DNA of 59,953 nucleotides from RGIG3513 sp045658985 (GCA_045658985.1 JAZOWC010000039.1:1-59953), one strand, 5' to 3'. Numbered from the stretch's first letter, positions 42,141 to 50,623 are shown. Numbers and translations: made by a program. The notes: generated by a model not told the origin, from the letters alone.

Positions 42141-42213
42141 ACGCATCCTCATCTGAATGCTGCCCGCTGTTTGCGTCCTTTTTCAAAAATTCCGAAAAAT
42201 CTTCAAAAAGTTC

Positions 42214-42242
42214 TTGACATTATTTGTATTTGATGATACTAT
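42214..42242 (+). promoter_or_regulatory. Promoter of the S10 ribosomal-protein operon
   Basis: TTGACA (42214-42219), 17-bp spacer, TACTAT (42237-42242). Start near 42249, giving a leader of about 350 nt before rpsJ. Confidence 0.85.
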
Positions 42243-42248
42243 GTAATA

Positions 42249-42600
42249 GCGCCTGAAAAGGGCGTAGTATGTCTGCGCGCAAAAACGCCAGACAAAATTG
42301 CGATGAAGCTTGAGATTGCCGCACTCGGTGCGGGTAACTCAAGTGGAGTATGTCCGACAATCGGGCGGCAGAAAGAATAGCGCTTGAGTACCCCTTTTAA
42401 GCTGAGGAACTGTCTGTGCGTGCGCAGATAAGCCTGAGTGGGAGACCAACTTGCGCCATTATGCCGGACTGATGTGTGTATCGCCGGTTATATTTATGCC
42501 CAAAATGTGATACACACGGCTGAGTGGCTTCTTTCGACCGTACAATGTCGGTTTTAGCTGATACCTAATAAAACATTGTAAAATACAGGAGGAAAAACCC
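42249..42600 (+). ncRNA. Long structured leader of the S10 operon
   Basis: About 350 untranslated nucleotides. Visible helices include CTTGAG (42309-42314) with CTCAAG (42338-42343), enclosing CCGCAC/GTGCGG, and GTGTGTATC (42474-42482) with GATACACAC (42509-42517). No T-run terminator stands directly before rpsJ. Ribosomal-protein operons are often autoregulated through such leaders (L4 in E. coli S10); whether this one binds L4 or another ligand is unknown. Confidence 0.7.
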
Positions 42601-42912
42601 ATGGCAGACATGAAGAAAATCCGCATCAGACTCAAGGCTTATGACCATCAGGTAATCGATCAGGCAGCAGCAAAGATCGTTGAAACCGTAAAGCGCACCG
42701 GCGTTGAGGTTTCCGGCCCCATCCCCCTGCCCACCGAGAAGAAGGTCGTAACCATTCTCCGCGCTGTACACAAGTACAAAGATTCCCGCGAGCAGTACGA
42801 GCGCCGCACCCACAAGCGTGTTATCGACATTCTCCAGCCCACACAGAAGACCGTTGAGGCTCTTACCAACCTCGACCTTCCCGCAGGCGTAGAGATCGAG
42901 ATAAAGCTCTGA
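42601..42912 (+). CDS. rpsJ: Ribosomal protein uS10
   Basis: 103 residues, full length: KKIRIRLKAYDHQVIDQAAAKIVETVKRTG and SGPIPLPTEKKVVTILRAVHKYKDSREQYERRTHKR. 30S head protein and NusA/NusG antitermination partner (NusE). AGGAGGAAAAACCC precedes the ATG. First gene of the S10-spc-alpha cluster. Confidence 0.97.
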   Translation: MADMKKIRIRLKAYDHQVIDQAAAKIVETVKRTGVEVSGPIPLPTEKKVVTILRAVHKYKDSREQYERRTHKRVIDILQPTQKTVEALTNLDLPAGVEIEIKL

Positions 42913-43083
42913 GCAAACCCCCAGCAAGACCCCGGCAACACCCCCGCGCGCGACTTTATAATTAAAGTCCAAACCCTGGTCCGCAAATAATTTTGAGGCG
43001 GACAGGTCATGTTGGAAAGTGAAGGCGAGGCTCCGTTACGGCCCGTACTGCCTTTCAACCAATGCCTGAAGGAGGAAATAAAA
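42913..43083 (+). other. 171-nt structured gap between rpsJ and rplC
   Basis: Unusually long for this gene pair. Helices: GACTTT/AAAGTC (42952-42969), GTCCGC/GCGGAC (42979-43003), and a long-range GTTGGAAAG with CTTTCAAC just before the rplC ribosome-binding site. A regulatory element controlling rplC onward is possible. Confidence 0.55.
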
Positions 43084-43719
43084 GTGCAAAAGGCAATCAT
43101 CGGCAAGAAGATCGGTATGACCCAGATCTTCGATGAAACAGGAAAGGTCATCCCTGTGACCGTTATCGAAGCAGGCCCCTGCACCGTTGTCCAGAAGAAG
43201 ACAGCGGAAAAGGACGGATATGATTCCGTACAGCTCGGTTTCTGCGATGTTAACGAAAAGAAAATGACCAAGCCCGCAAAGGGACATTTCGAAAAAGCAG
43301 GCGTCGCTCCCAAGAAGTACCTCAAGGAGTTCAGACTTGACGACTGCGCAGCTCACAACGTAGGCGACACCATCCTGGCAGACGTTTTCGTCGCAGGCGA
43401 GAAGATCGACGTTGTCGGCATCAGCAAAGGTAAGGGCTACGCCGGCGTAGTAAAGCGCTGGAACTGCCATTCCCAGGAGCACACCCACGGTGTCGGCCCT
43501 GTTCACCGCAGCATCGGTTCTATGGGCGCTAACACTGACCCCTCTCGCGTTATGCCCGGTAAGAAGATGGCCGGTCATCTCGGTGTAGAGCAGGTTACCA
43601 TCCAGAACCTTGAAGTCGTCAAGGTTGACGCAGAAAGCAACATGATCGCTGTCCGCGGCGCGATCCCCGGCCCCAAGGGCGGAATCGTGTTCCTCAAGGA
43701 CGCAGTCAAGAAGGCTTAA
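43084..43719 (+). CDS. rplC: Ribosomal protein uL3
   Basis: 211 residues from GTG 43084 (GGAGGAAATAAAA upstream), the only start matching the family N-terminus KAIIGKKIGMTQIF. GKGYAGVVKRWNC and the GHLGVEQVTIQNLEVVKVD region are typical. Early 50S assembly protein near the peptidyl-transferase centre. Confidence 0.96.
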   Translation: MQKAIIGKKIGMTQIFDETGKVIPVTVIEAGPCTVVQKKTAEKDGYDSVQLGFCDVNEKKMTKPAKGHFEKAGVAPKKYLKEFRLDDCAAHNVGDTILADVFVAGEKIDVVGISKGKGYAGVVKRWNCHSQEHTHGVGPVHRSIGSMGANTDPSRVMPGKKMAGHLGVEQVTIQNLEVVKVDAESNMIAVRGAIPGPKGGIVFLKDAVKKA

Positions 43720-43737
43720 GCGAGGGGAGGAAATACA

Positions 43738-44361
43738 ATGGCTAACATTAAAGTATTTGACATGACCGGTAAGGAGACCGGCACTCTCGAGCTGCTCGAC
43801 AGCGTTTTCGGCATTGAGCCCAACACTGTTGTAATGCACGAAGCTGTTAAGGCTTATCTGGCTAACAGAAGACAGGGTACCCAGAGCACCCTCACCCGCG
43901 CCGAGGTTTCCGGCGGCGGCAAGAAGCCCTGGAGACAGAAGGGTACAGGCCGCGCTCGTCAGGGCAGCACCCGTGCTCCCCATTGGACCCACGGCGGTAT
44001 CGCTCTCGGCCCCAAGCCCCGCAGCTACGCTGTATCCATGAACAAGAAGGCTCGCAAGCTGGCTATCTGCTCTGCTCTGTCCGCCAAGGTCGCTGCCGGT
44101 CAGCTGATCCTCATCGACGGTCTGAACATGGCTGAAGTCAAGACCAAGACCTTCAAGAGCTTTATCGACACCTTCGAGGCCGGCAAGGCACTGGTCATCA
44201 CCCCCGAAGTGAACAAGAACGTCGTTCTTTCCGCCCGCAACATCCCCGGCGTAAAGACCACCTTCTCCGGCGTCATTTCCGTGTATGACATCCTCAAGGC
44301 TGACAAGCTGCTCGTCGACACTAAAGCCGCTCTCAAGATCCAGGAGGTGTACGCTAAATGA
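43738..44361 (+). CDS. rplD: Ribosomal protein uL4
   Basis: 207 residues. The exit-tunnel loop GGGKKPWRQKGTGRARQGSTRAP (about 60-82) is clear. In enterobacteria L4 also represses its own operon; the long leader upstream makes similar control possible here. Overlaps rplW by 4 nt (ATGA). Confidence 0.96.
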   Translation: MANIKVFDMTGKETGTLELLDSVFGIEPNTVVMHEAVKAYLANRRQGTQSTLTRAEVSGGGKKPWRQKGTGRARQGSTRAPHWTHGGIALGPKPRSYAVSMNKKARKLAICSALSAKVAAGQLILIDGLNMAEVKTKTFKSFIDTFEAGKALVITPEVNKNVVLSARNIPGVKTTFSGVISVYDILKADKLLVDTKAALKIQEVYAK

Positions 44362-44651
44362 AAACTGCATACGATATAATCGTCAAGCCCATCATCACCG
44401 AAAAGAGCATGTCCGCTGTTGCTGACAAGAAGTACGTCTTCAAAGTTGCTCGCGATGCAGGCAAGATCGAGATCAAGAAGGCTATCGAAGAGATCTTCAA
44501 GGTAAAGGTCAAGAGCGTCAACACCATCAACGTTAAGGGCAAGGAAAAGCGCATGGGCGTCCATGTCGGTAAGACTGCCGCTTACAAGAAGGCAATCGTT
44601 ACCCTGACTGCCGAGAGCAAGCCCATCGAGATCTTCGAGGGTATGGTATAA
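44358..44651 (+). CDS. rplW: Ribosomal protein uL23
   Basis: 97 residues: AYDIIVKPIITEKSM and KVARDAGKIEIKKAIEEIFKVKVKSVNT. Sits at the tunnel exit and docks trigger factor and SRP. Start overlaps rplD by 4 nt; 79 nt separate it from rplB. Confidence 0.96.
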   Translation: MKTAYDIIVKPIITEKSMSAVADKKYVFKVARDAGKIEIKKAIEEIFKVKVKSVNTINVKGKEKRMGVHVGKTAAYKKAIVTLTAESKPIEIFEGMV

Positions 44652-44730
44652 ACCATAACCCCCAAGCCCTCGTAAGTATGCCGCAAACAGGCGGCGCAAA
44701 ACGAAAACTAACAGGAGAGTGAAATAAGAA

Positions 44731-45564
44731 ATGGCTATCAAGAGCTACAAGCCTACTACAGCCTCCCGTCGTCACATGACCGTGACCGACTATTCGGAGC
44801 TGAGCAAGGTCAAGCCTGAAAAGAGCCTGCTGGAAACGCTGAAGAAGAATGCGGGCCGCAACAGCTACGGCAGGATCACCGTCCGTCATCAGGGCGGCGG
44901 CAACAAGAAGAAATATCGTGTTATCGACTTCAAGAGAGATAAGATCGATATGCCCGCAACCGTTCTGACCCTCGAGTACGACCCCAACCGTACCGCTCAC
45001 ATCGCACTGGTACAGTATGAGGACGGCGAGAAGAGATACATCCTGGCACCCCACGGCCTCAAGGTCGGCGACGTTATCGTCTCCGGTGAGACCGCTGACA
45101 TCAAGACAGGCAACTGCCTGCCCATCGCAAACATCCCCCTCGGTACCATCATCCACAACATCGAGCTCTACCCCGGCAGAGGCGGCCAGCTGGTTCGCTC
45201 CGCAGGCGGCTTTGCTCAGCTGATGGCAAAGGAAGGCGCAGCCGCTCAGGTTCGTCTGCCCTCCGGTGAAGTTCACTACATCAAGATGGGCTGCCGTGCT
45301 ACTATCGGCCAGGTCAGCAACATCGACAGTGAGAACGTAAATCGCGGTAAGGCCGGTAAGACCCGCCACCTGGGCATCCGTCCCACAGTTCGCGGCTCGG
45401 TCATGAACCCCTGCGATCACCCCCACGGCGGTGGTGAGGGCAAGTCCCCCATCGGTCGTCCCGGTCCTGTTACTCCCTGGGGCAAGCCCGCTCTCGGATA
45501 CAAGACCCGCAAGAAGAATCACCGTACCGACAGCCAGATCGTCAAGCGCGCTGGCAGCAAGTAA
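44731..45564 (+). CDS. rplB: Ribosomal protein uL2
   Basis: 277 residues: AIKSYKPTTASRRHMTVTDY at the start and the VRGSVMNPCDHPHGGGEGKSPIGRP segment with the functional His. Needed for subunit joining and peptidyl transfer. CAGGAGAGTGAAATAAGAA precedes the ATG. Confidence 0.97.
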   Translation: MAIKSYKPTTASRRHMTVTDYSELSKVKPEKSLLETLKKNAGRNSYGRITVRHQGGGNKKKYRVIDFKRDKIDMPATVLTLEYDPNRTAHIALVQYEDGEKRYILAPHGLKVGDVIVSGETADIKTGNCLPIANIPLGTIIHNIELYPGRGGQLVRSAGGFAQLMAKEGAAAQVRLPSGEVHYIKMGCRATIGQVSNIDSENVNRGKAGKTRHLGIRPTVRGSVMNPCDHPHGGGEGKSPIGRPGPVTPWGKPALGYKTRKKNHRTDSQIVKRAGSK

Positions 45565-45579
45565 GAGAGGAGACAATAA

Positions 45580-45849
45580 ATGGGCAGAAGCATTAAGAAG
45601 GGCCCCTTTGTGGCTCCTGAACTGCTTAAGAGAGTTATCGCTCTCAACGAAGCAGGCGAAAAGAAAGTTCTTAAAACATGGTCCAGAGCATCCACCATTT
45701 TCCCTGAGTTCGTCGGACACACCATCGCTGTTCACGACGGCAAGAAGCACGTACCTGTATACGTAACCGAGGACATGGTCGGCCACAAGCTCGGCGAATT
45801 CGCTCCTACACGTACCTTCAAGGGTCATGCAGGCGCAAAGACTAAGTAA
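45580..45849 (+). CDS. rpsS: Ribosomal protein uS19
   Basis: 89 residues: GRSIKKGPFVAPELLKRV and TWSRASTIFPEFVGHTIAVHDGKKHVPVYVTEDMVGHKLGEF. 30S head, contacts S13. GAGAGGAGACAATAA precedes the ATG. Confidence 0.97.
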   Translation: MGRSIKKGPFVAPELLKRVIALNEAGEKKVLKTWSRASTIFPEFVGHTIAVHDGKKHVPVYVTEDMVGHKLGEFAPTRTFKGHAGAKTK

Positions 45850-45866
45850 GGGGAGGACGACAGATA

Positions 45867-46202
45867 ATGGAAGCAAAAGCAAGTGCTAAGTATATCCGCA
45901 TCGCTCCCCGTAAGGTCCAGATCGTCTGCGACCTTATCCGCGGCAAGAGCGTTGCTCAGGCCAGCGCAATCCTCCTGAACACCCCCAAGGCAGCAAGCGA
46001 GCCCCTGCTCAAGCTGCTCCGCAGCTGTGCTGCAAACGCAGAGAACAACTTCGAGATGAACCCCGAGAAGCTCTACGTTGCAAAGGTGTTCGTAGGCCCC
46101 GGCCCCATTCTCAAGAGAATCATGCCTAGAGCAAGAGGCAGCGCTGCCCGCATCAACAAGAGAACCAGCCACATCACCCTGGTTCTCGCCGAGAAAGAAT
46201 AA
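45867..46202 (+). CDS. rplV: Ribosomal protein uL22
   Basis: 111 residues: KYIRIAPRKVQIVCDLIRG, and the beta-hairpin PRARGSAARINKRTSHITLVL that lines the exit tunnel and shapes macrolide binding. GGGGAGGACGACAG precedes the ATG. Confidence 0.97.
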   Translation: MEAKASAKYIRIAPRKVQIVCDLIRGKSVAQASAILLNTPKAASEPLLKLLRSCAANAENNFEMNPEKLYVAKVFVGPGPILKRIMPRARGSAARINKRTSHITLVLAEKE

Positions 46203-46217
46203 GGCAGGAGGTAAGTT

Positions 46218-47096
46218 ATGGGCCAGAAAATTAATCCCCACGGTCTTCGCGTGGGCGTTATCAAAGGTTGGGATTCCCGCTGGTTCGCCAAAGACGGTCT
46301 CGTCGGCGACCTCCTGGTAGAAGACTACAAGATTCGTGAGTTCCTCAAGAAGAAGCTCTATCAGGCCGGTGTTCCTACCATCGAGATAGAGAGAAAGGGT
46401 GAAAAGGTTCACCTCTTCATCCACTGCGCACGCCCCGGCATGATCGTCGGTAAGGCAGGCGCTGACATCGAAAAGCTGCAGGCTGAGACCGCTGCTTTCG
46501 TTGGCAAGCCCGTAAGCATCAGCATCGTAGAAGTCAGAAATCCTGACCTCAACGCTCAGCTGATCGCAGAGAACATCGCATCTCAGCTGGAGAAGCGTAT
46601 CTCCTATCGCCGTGCTATGAAGCAGGTTATGGGCCGCGCTATGAAGCTGGGTGCAAAGGGTATCAAGACTTGCGTTTCCGGCCGTCTCGGCGGTGCAGAA
46701 ATCGCTCGTTCCGAGCACTATCATGAGGGTACTATTCCTCTGCAGACTCTCCGCGCAGACATCGACTACGGCTTCGCTGAGGCTAACACCACCTACGGCC
46801 GCATCGGCGTAAAGGTTTGGCTGTACAACGGCGAGGTTCTCACCTCCGGTCCCCGTACCGGCAGCGTAGAGATGCCCAAGAGAGATCAGAGAGAGCGCCG
46901 TCGCCGTGATGATCGTCGTGACGATCGCCGTGGCGGTGAGCGTCAGGGCAGACCCCAGGGCGGCGACCGCGGCGGCCGTTTCGGCGATCGCAAGCAGTTC
47001 TCCGCAGGCCCCAGAGGTCCTCAGGGCCGTCCCTATCAGCGTCCTGCAGCTCCTGCAGCAGCTGAGGCTCCCAAAAAGGAAGGAGAGGCAGAATAA
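46218..47096 (+). CDS. rpsC: Ribosomal protein uS3 with extended basic tail
   Basis: 292 residues; the core (KH domain with GMIVGKAGADIEKL, and TIPLQTLRADIDYGFAEANTTYG) ends near 215. About 75 extra residues follow, rich in Arg, Gly, Asp and Gln (RRRRDDRRDDRRGGERQ, then GGDRGGRFGD), ending in an Ala/Pro-rich acidic tip. Typical S3 is about 210-235 residues. The tail is probably disordered and RNA-binding. Its stop overlaps the rplP start (TAATG). Confidence 0.96.
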   Translation: MGQKINPHGLRVGVIKGWDSRWFAKDGLVGDLLVEDYKIREFLKKKLYQAGVPTIEIERKGEKVHLFIHCARPGMIVGKAGADIEKLQAETAAFVGKPVSISIVEVRNPDLNAQLIAENIASQLEKRISYRRAMKQVMGRAMKLGAKGIKTCVSGRLGGAEIARSEHYHEGTIPLQTLRADIDYGFAEANTTYGRIGVKVWLYNGEVLTSGPRTGSVEMPKRDQRERRRRDDRRDDRRGGERQGRPQGGDRGGRFGDRKQFSAGPRGPQGRPYQRPAAPAAAEAPKKEGEAE

Positions 47097-47530
47097 TGTT
47101 ATTACCTAAGAGAGTTAAATACCGCCGTCAGCACCGCGGTCGTCTGACCGGTAAGGCAATGCGCGGCAACAAGGTTACCGACGGACAGTACGGTCTCGTC
47201 GCTACCGAGCCCGCCTGGATCACCTCCAATCAGATCGAGGCAGCCCGTATCGCTATGACCCGTTACACCAAGCGTGGCGGTCAGGTATGGATCAAGATTT
47301 TCCCCCACAAGCCCGTCACCGAGAAGCCCGCTGAAACCCGAATGGGTTCCGGTAAAGGTTCTCCCGAGTATTGGGTAGCAGTCGTTAAGCCCGGCCGTGT
47401 TATGTTCGAGATGGCTGGCGTTTCCGAGGAAGTCGCAAGAGAAGCTATGCGTCTTGCCGGTTACAAGCTTCCCGTAAAGACCAAGTTCGTCAAGAGGGAA
47501 GAGATTGAGAAGGAAGGTGAGCAGGCATGA
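47096..47530 (+). CDS. rplP: Ribosomal protein uL16
   Basis: 144 residues: MLLPKRVKYRRQHRGR, ITSNQIEAARIAMTRYTKRGGQVWI and the MGSGKGSPEYWVAVVKPG segment. Binds the A-site tRNA elbow region. ATG overlaps the rpsC stop by one base. Confidence 0.97.
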   Translation: MLLPKRVKYRRQHRGRLTGKAMRGNKVTDGQYGLVATEPAWITSNQIEAARIAMTRYTKRGGQVWIKIFPHKPVTEKPAETRMGSGKGSPEYWVAVVKPGRVMFEMAGVSEEVAREAMRLAGYKLPVKTKFVKREEIEKEGEQA

Positions 47531-47730
47531 TGAAGACCAAGGAACTCAGAGAACTGAGCGTTGAGCAGCTCAACGAAAAGGTACTCGAGCTGAAGAAGGA
47601 CCTCTTCAATCTCAGACTGGCTCACGCCACCAACCAGCTCGATAACCCCACCAAGATCGCCGATGTCAAGAGAGACATCGCCCGCATCAAGACCGTTATC
47701 CGTGAGCGTCAGCTTGCGGCTAAGGCCTAA
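47527..47730 (+). CDS. rpmC: Ribosomal protein uL29
   Basis: 67 residues: KTKELRELSVEQLNEKVLELKKDLFNLRLAHATNQLDNP, two antiparallel helices at the tunnel exit. Overlaps rplP by 4 nt; a second ATG one codon later is equally possible. Confidence 0.96.
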   Translation: MMKTKELRELSVEQLNEKVLELKKDLFNLRLAHATNQLDNPTKIADVKRDIARIKTVIRERQLAAKA

Positions 47731-47750
47731 GCGGTAAAGGAGGATAAAAC

Positions 47751-48005
47751 ATGGAAAGAGCTTTCCGTAAAACAAGGGTAGGTATGGTCGTATCCGACAA
47801 GATGGACAAGACCATCGTAGTATCCATCGAAGACAGAGTTCAGCATCCTCTGTATAAGAAGATCGTTAAGTCAACATACAAGCTCAAAGCCCACGATGAG
47901 AACAACGAAGCCGGTGTCGGCGACAGAGTGCGCGTTATGGAAACCCGCCCCCTGTCCAAGGACAAGAGATGGCGTCTGGTTGAAATCGTGGAGAAAGCAA
48001 AGTAA
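47751..48005 (+). CDS. rpsQ: Ribosomal protein uS17
   Basis: 84 residues: RKTRVGMVVSDKMDKTIVVSIE and HDENNEAGVGDRVRVMETRPLSKDKRWRLVEIVEKAK. Primary 16S-binding protein. AAAGGAGGATAAAAC precedes the ATG. Confidence 0.97.
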   Translation: MERAFRKTRVGMVVSDKMDKTIVVSIEDRVQHPLYKKIVKSTYKLKAHDENNEAGVGDRVRVMETRPLSKDKRWRLVEIVEKAK

Positions 48006-48017
48006 GGAGGGTTTGCC

Positions 48018-48386
48018 GTGGTACAGCAGGAATCTCATCTTCGCGTAGCTGACAATACAGGCGCGAAAGAACTCAAATGCATCCGTGTTCTCGGCGGCTC
48101 CACCCGCAGATACGGCAACATCGGCGACGTTATCGTAGCTTCTGTCCGCAAGGCAGCTCCCGGCGGCCAGGTCAAGAAGGGCGACGTCGTACGTGCAGTT
48201 ATCGTACGCAGCCGCAAGGGCATGAGAAGAGCCGACGGCTCCTATGTCCGTTTCGACGAGAATGCAGCAGTTATCATCAAGGACGACAAAACACCTAAGG
48301 GTACCCGTATCTTTGGACCGGTTGCCCGTGAGCTCCGCGAGAAGGATTACATGAAGATCCTCTCCCTGGCTCCCGAAGTTCTGTAA
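48018..48386 (+). CDS. rplN: Ribosomal protein uL14
   Basis: 122 residues from GTG 48018 (GGAGGGTTTGCC upstream): VQQESHLRVADNTGAKELKCIRVLGGS. It is the docking site for RsfS, also coded in this window. Confidence 0.97.
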   Translation: MVQQESHLRVADNTGAKELKCIRVLGGSTRRYGNIGDVIVASVRKAAPGGQVKKGDVVRAVIVRSRKGMRRADGSYVRFDENAAVIIKDDKTPKGTRIFGPVARELREKDYMKILSLAPEVL

Positions 48387-48397
48387 GGAGGGGCACT

Positions 48398-48712
48398 ATG
48401 AACACACTCAACATCAAAACCGGAGATACTGTCATAGTCCTGTCCGGCAAGGACAAGGGCAAGCAGGGAAAGGTTATCAAGACCTTCCCCGCAAAGGGCA
48501 CTGCCATCGTAGAAGGCATTGCTGTTACAGCTCATCACACCAAGCCCCGCAAGCAGGGTGAGACCGGCGGCATCGTAAGCAAGGAAGGTCCCATCCGCGT
48601 TTGCAAGCTGATGCGCGTTTGCCCCAAGTGCGGCAAGCCCACCAGAGCAGCTCACAAGATTGCCGACGGCAAGAAGACCACCGTCTGCAAGAAGTGCGGC
48701 GCAGAAATATAA
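48398..48712 (+). CDS. rplX: Ribosomal protein uL24, zinc-ribbon form
   Basis: 104 residues: KTGDTVIVLSGKDKGKQGKVIKTFPAKG (KOW motif) and a C-terminal RVCPKCGKPTRAAHK..TVCKKCGAEI with two CxxC pairs, predicted to bind zinc. Bacillus L24 lacks these cysteines, so this is the C+ form. Confidence 0.96.
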   Translation: MNTLNIKTGDTVIVLSGKDKGKQGKVIKTFPAKGTAIVEGIAVTAHHTKPRKQGETGGIVSKEGPIRVCKLMRVCPKCGKPTRAAHKIADGKKTTVCKKCGAEI

Positions 48713-48731
48713 GAGAAGGAGGAGACAATAA

Positions 48732-49286
48732 ATGGCTAGCGAATACACACCTCGTCTGAAGGTAAAATACGGCCAGGAGGTCGCCCCCGCTCTTATGAAG
48801 AAGTTCGAGTACAAGAGCGTGATGCAGATCCCCAAGCTGGATAAGATCACCATCAACGTCGGCTGCGGCGAAGCAAGAGACAACGCAAAGGTTCTCGACG
48901 CTGTCGTAGCAGACATCACCAAGATAACCGGCCAGAAGCCCGTTATCACCAAGGCCAAGAAGAGCGTTGCTAACTTCAAGCTCCGTGAGGGCATGAACAT
49001 CGGCGTAAAGGTCACTCTTCGCGGCGCTCGTATGTGGGAGTTCCTGGACAGACTGTTCAGCGTAGCACTGCCCCGCGTACGTGACTTCCGTGGCATCAAC
49101 CCCAACGGCTTTGACGGCAGAGGCAACTATGCTATGGGCATCAAGGAGCAGCTGATATTCCCCGAGATCGAGTACGATAAGATCGACAAGATCCGCGGTA
49201 TGGATATCGTGTTCACCACCACCGCCGGCACCGACGAAGAAGCTCGCGAGCTGCTCACTCTTCTGGGCGCTCCGTTCGCTAAATAA
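48732..49286 (+). CDS. rplE: Ribosomal protein uL5
   Basis: 184 residues: KKFEYKSVMQIPKLDKITINVGCGEA and DRLFSVALPRVRDFRGINPNGFDGRGNY. Binds 5S rRNA. GAAGGAGGAGACAATAA precedes the ATG. Confidence 0.97.
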   Translation: MASEYTPRLKVKYGQEVAPALMKKFEYKSVMQIPKLDKITINVGCGEARDNAKVLDAVVADITKITGQKPVITKAKKSVANFKLREGMNIGVKVTLRGARMWEFLDRLFSVALPRVRDFRGINPNGFDGRGNYAMGIKEQLIFPEIEYDKIDKIRGMDIVFTTTAGTDEEARELLTLLGAPFAK

Positions 49287-49300
49287 GGGGGATTACAACA

Positions 49301-49486
49301 ATGGCTAAGAAGTCTATGATTCTCAAGCAGCAGAAGGGAAGCAAGTTCTCCACCCGTGAGTACAACCGCTGCAAGATCTGCGGCCGCCCCCACGCTTACC
49401 TGCGTGATTTCGGCGTTTGCCGTATCTGCTTCCGTGAGCTGGCTCACAAGGGCCAGATCCCCGGTGTCAAGAAGGCATCCTGGTAA
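49301..49486 (+). CDS. rpsZ: Ribosomal protein uS14, zinc-binding type
   Basis: 61 residues with NRCKICGRPHAYLRDFGVCRICFREL, the four-cysteine C+ short form of S14. No second S14 copy is present in the window. Confidence 0.96.
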   Translation: MAKKSMILKQQKGSKFSTREYNRCKICGRPHAYLRDFGVCRICFRELAHKGQIPGVKKASW

Positions 49487-49649
49487 AAATGTGTTAATGT
49501 GCGGCATCGCCGCACTGAGAAAAGTGGGAAGGGCTGCCGCAAGTTATGCGTGTGCACAAGACTAATCCGGCTCGCCGGACCGGTCTTGTCCACCGCAGAT
49601 AAGCGGCAAATACCAGCTGCTTCCTAACTTCAAGAAGGAGGAATTAAAC
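49487..49649 (+). other. 163-nt structured gap between rpsZ and rpsH
   Basis: Helices: GTGCGGC-ATC-GCCGCAC (49499-49515) and ACAAGAC..GTCTTGT (49556-49589) enclosing CCGGC/GCCGG. No T-run, so not a terminator. Long and structured compared with neighbours; a leader governing rpsH onward (for instance by S8) is possible. Confidence 0.55.
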
Positions 49650-50045
49650 GTGCAGATCACAGATCCCATCGCTGATATGCTTACACGTATCAGAAACGCT
49701 TGCTCCGCTCGTCATCCCTCGGTTAGTGTCCCCGCTTCCGGCATGAAGAAGGCTATCGCAAAGATCCTTCTCGAGGAAGGCTACATCAAGGACTACACCA
49801 TCGAGGATGAGAACGTTCAGGGCAGCATCAAGATCACCCTCAAGTACAATGGCAGAGAGAGCGCTATTTCCGGTCTCCGCCGCGTCAGCAAGCCCGGCCT
49901 TCGTGTTTATGCCGGCGCTGAAGAGCTCCCCAAGGTTCTCCGTGGCCTGGGTATCGCTATTGTATCCACTTCCAAGGGCATCATGACCGACAAGAAGGCT
50001 CGCGAGCTGAATGTCGGCGGCGAAGTCCTGGCTTTCGTATGGTAA
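49650..50045 (+). CDS. rpsH: Ribosomal protein uS8
   Basis: 131 residues from GTG 49650 (AAGGAGGAATTAAAC upstream): QITDPIADMLTRIRNACSARHPSVSVPASGMKKAIAKILLEEGYI, ending TDKKARELNVGGEVLAFVW. Primary 16S-binding protein and spc-operon autoregulator in E. coli. Confidence 0.97.
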   Translation: MQITDPIADMLTRIRNACSARHPSVSVPASGMKKAIAKILLEEGYIKDYTIEDENVQGSIKITLKYNGRESAISGLRRVSKPGLRVYAGAEELPKVLRGLGIAIVSTSKGIMTDKKARELNVGGEVLAFVW

Positions 50046-50059
50046 GGGAGGTCTGAACT

Positions 50060-50608
50060 ATGTCTAGAATAGGTAAGATGCCCATTACTGTTCCCGCCGG
50101 TGTCACCGTCGAGATCGCTGCAGGTAACCTGGTTACCGCAAAGGGCCCCAAGGGTGAGAACACCATGCAGCTCCACCCCGATATGATCATCGCTCAGGAA
50201 GGCGCAGTTATCACTGTTTCCCGTCCCACCGATGAAAAAGAGCATCGCTCCCTCCACGGCCTGACCCGCACCCTGATCAGCAACATGGTCATCGGTGTCA
50301 GCGAAGGCTACAAGAAAGAGCTGGAGATCCAGGGCGTCGGCTACCGCTGCGCCAAGGACGGCAAGAAGCTGACCCTCAACGTTGGCTACAGCAACCCTGT
50401 AGTTATCGAGGAGAAGAACGGCATCACCATCGAAGCTCCCGCTCCCAACAAGATCATCATCAGCGGCGTTGACAAGCAGGCTGTCGGCCAGTTTGCAGCA
50501 GAAGTCCGCGGCGTTCGTCCCCCCGAGCCTTACAAGGGCAAGGGAATCCGCTATGTCGGTGAAGTTGTCCGTCGTAAAGAGGGCAAGACCGGCGCTAAGA
50601 AGAAATAA
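50060..50608 (+). CDS. rplF: Ribosomal protein uL6
   Basis: 182 residues: SRIGKMPITVPAGVTVEI, and the EPYKGKGIRYVGEVVRRKEGKTGAKKK C-terminus. Near the factor-binding site of 50S. GGGAGGTCTGAACT precedes the ATG. Confidence 0.97.
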   Translation: MSRIGKMPITVPAGVTVEIAAGNLVTAKGPKGENTMQLHPDMIIAQEGAVITVSRPTDEKEHRSLHGLTRTLISNMVIGVSEGYKKELEIQGVGYRCAKDGKKLTLNVGYSNPVVIEEKNGITIEAPAPNKIIISGVDKQAVGQFAAEVRGVRPPEPYKGKGIRYVGEVVRRKEGKTGAKKK

Positions 50609-50623
50609 GGGAGGTGCACTCAC

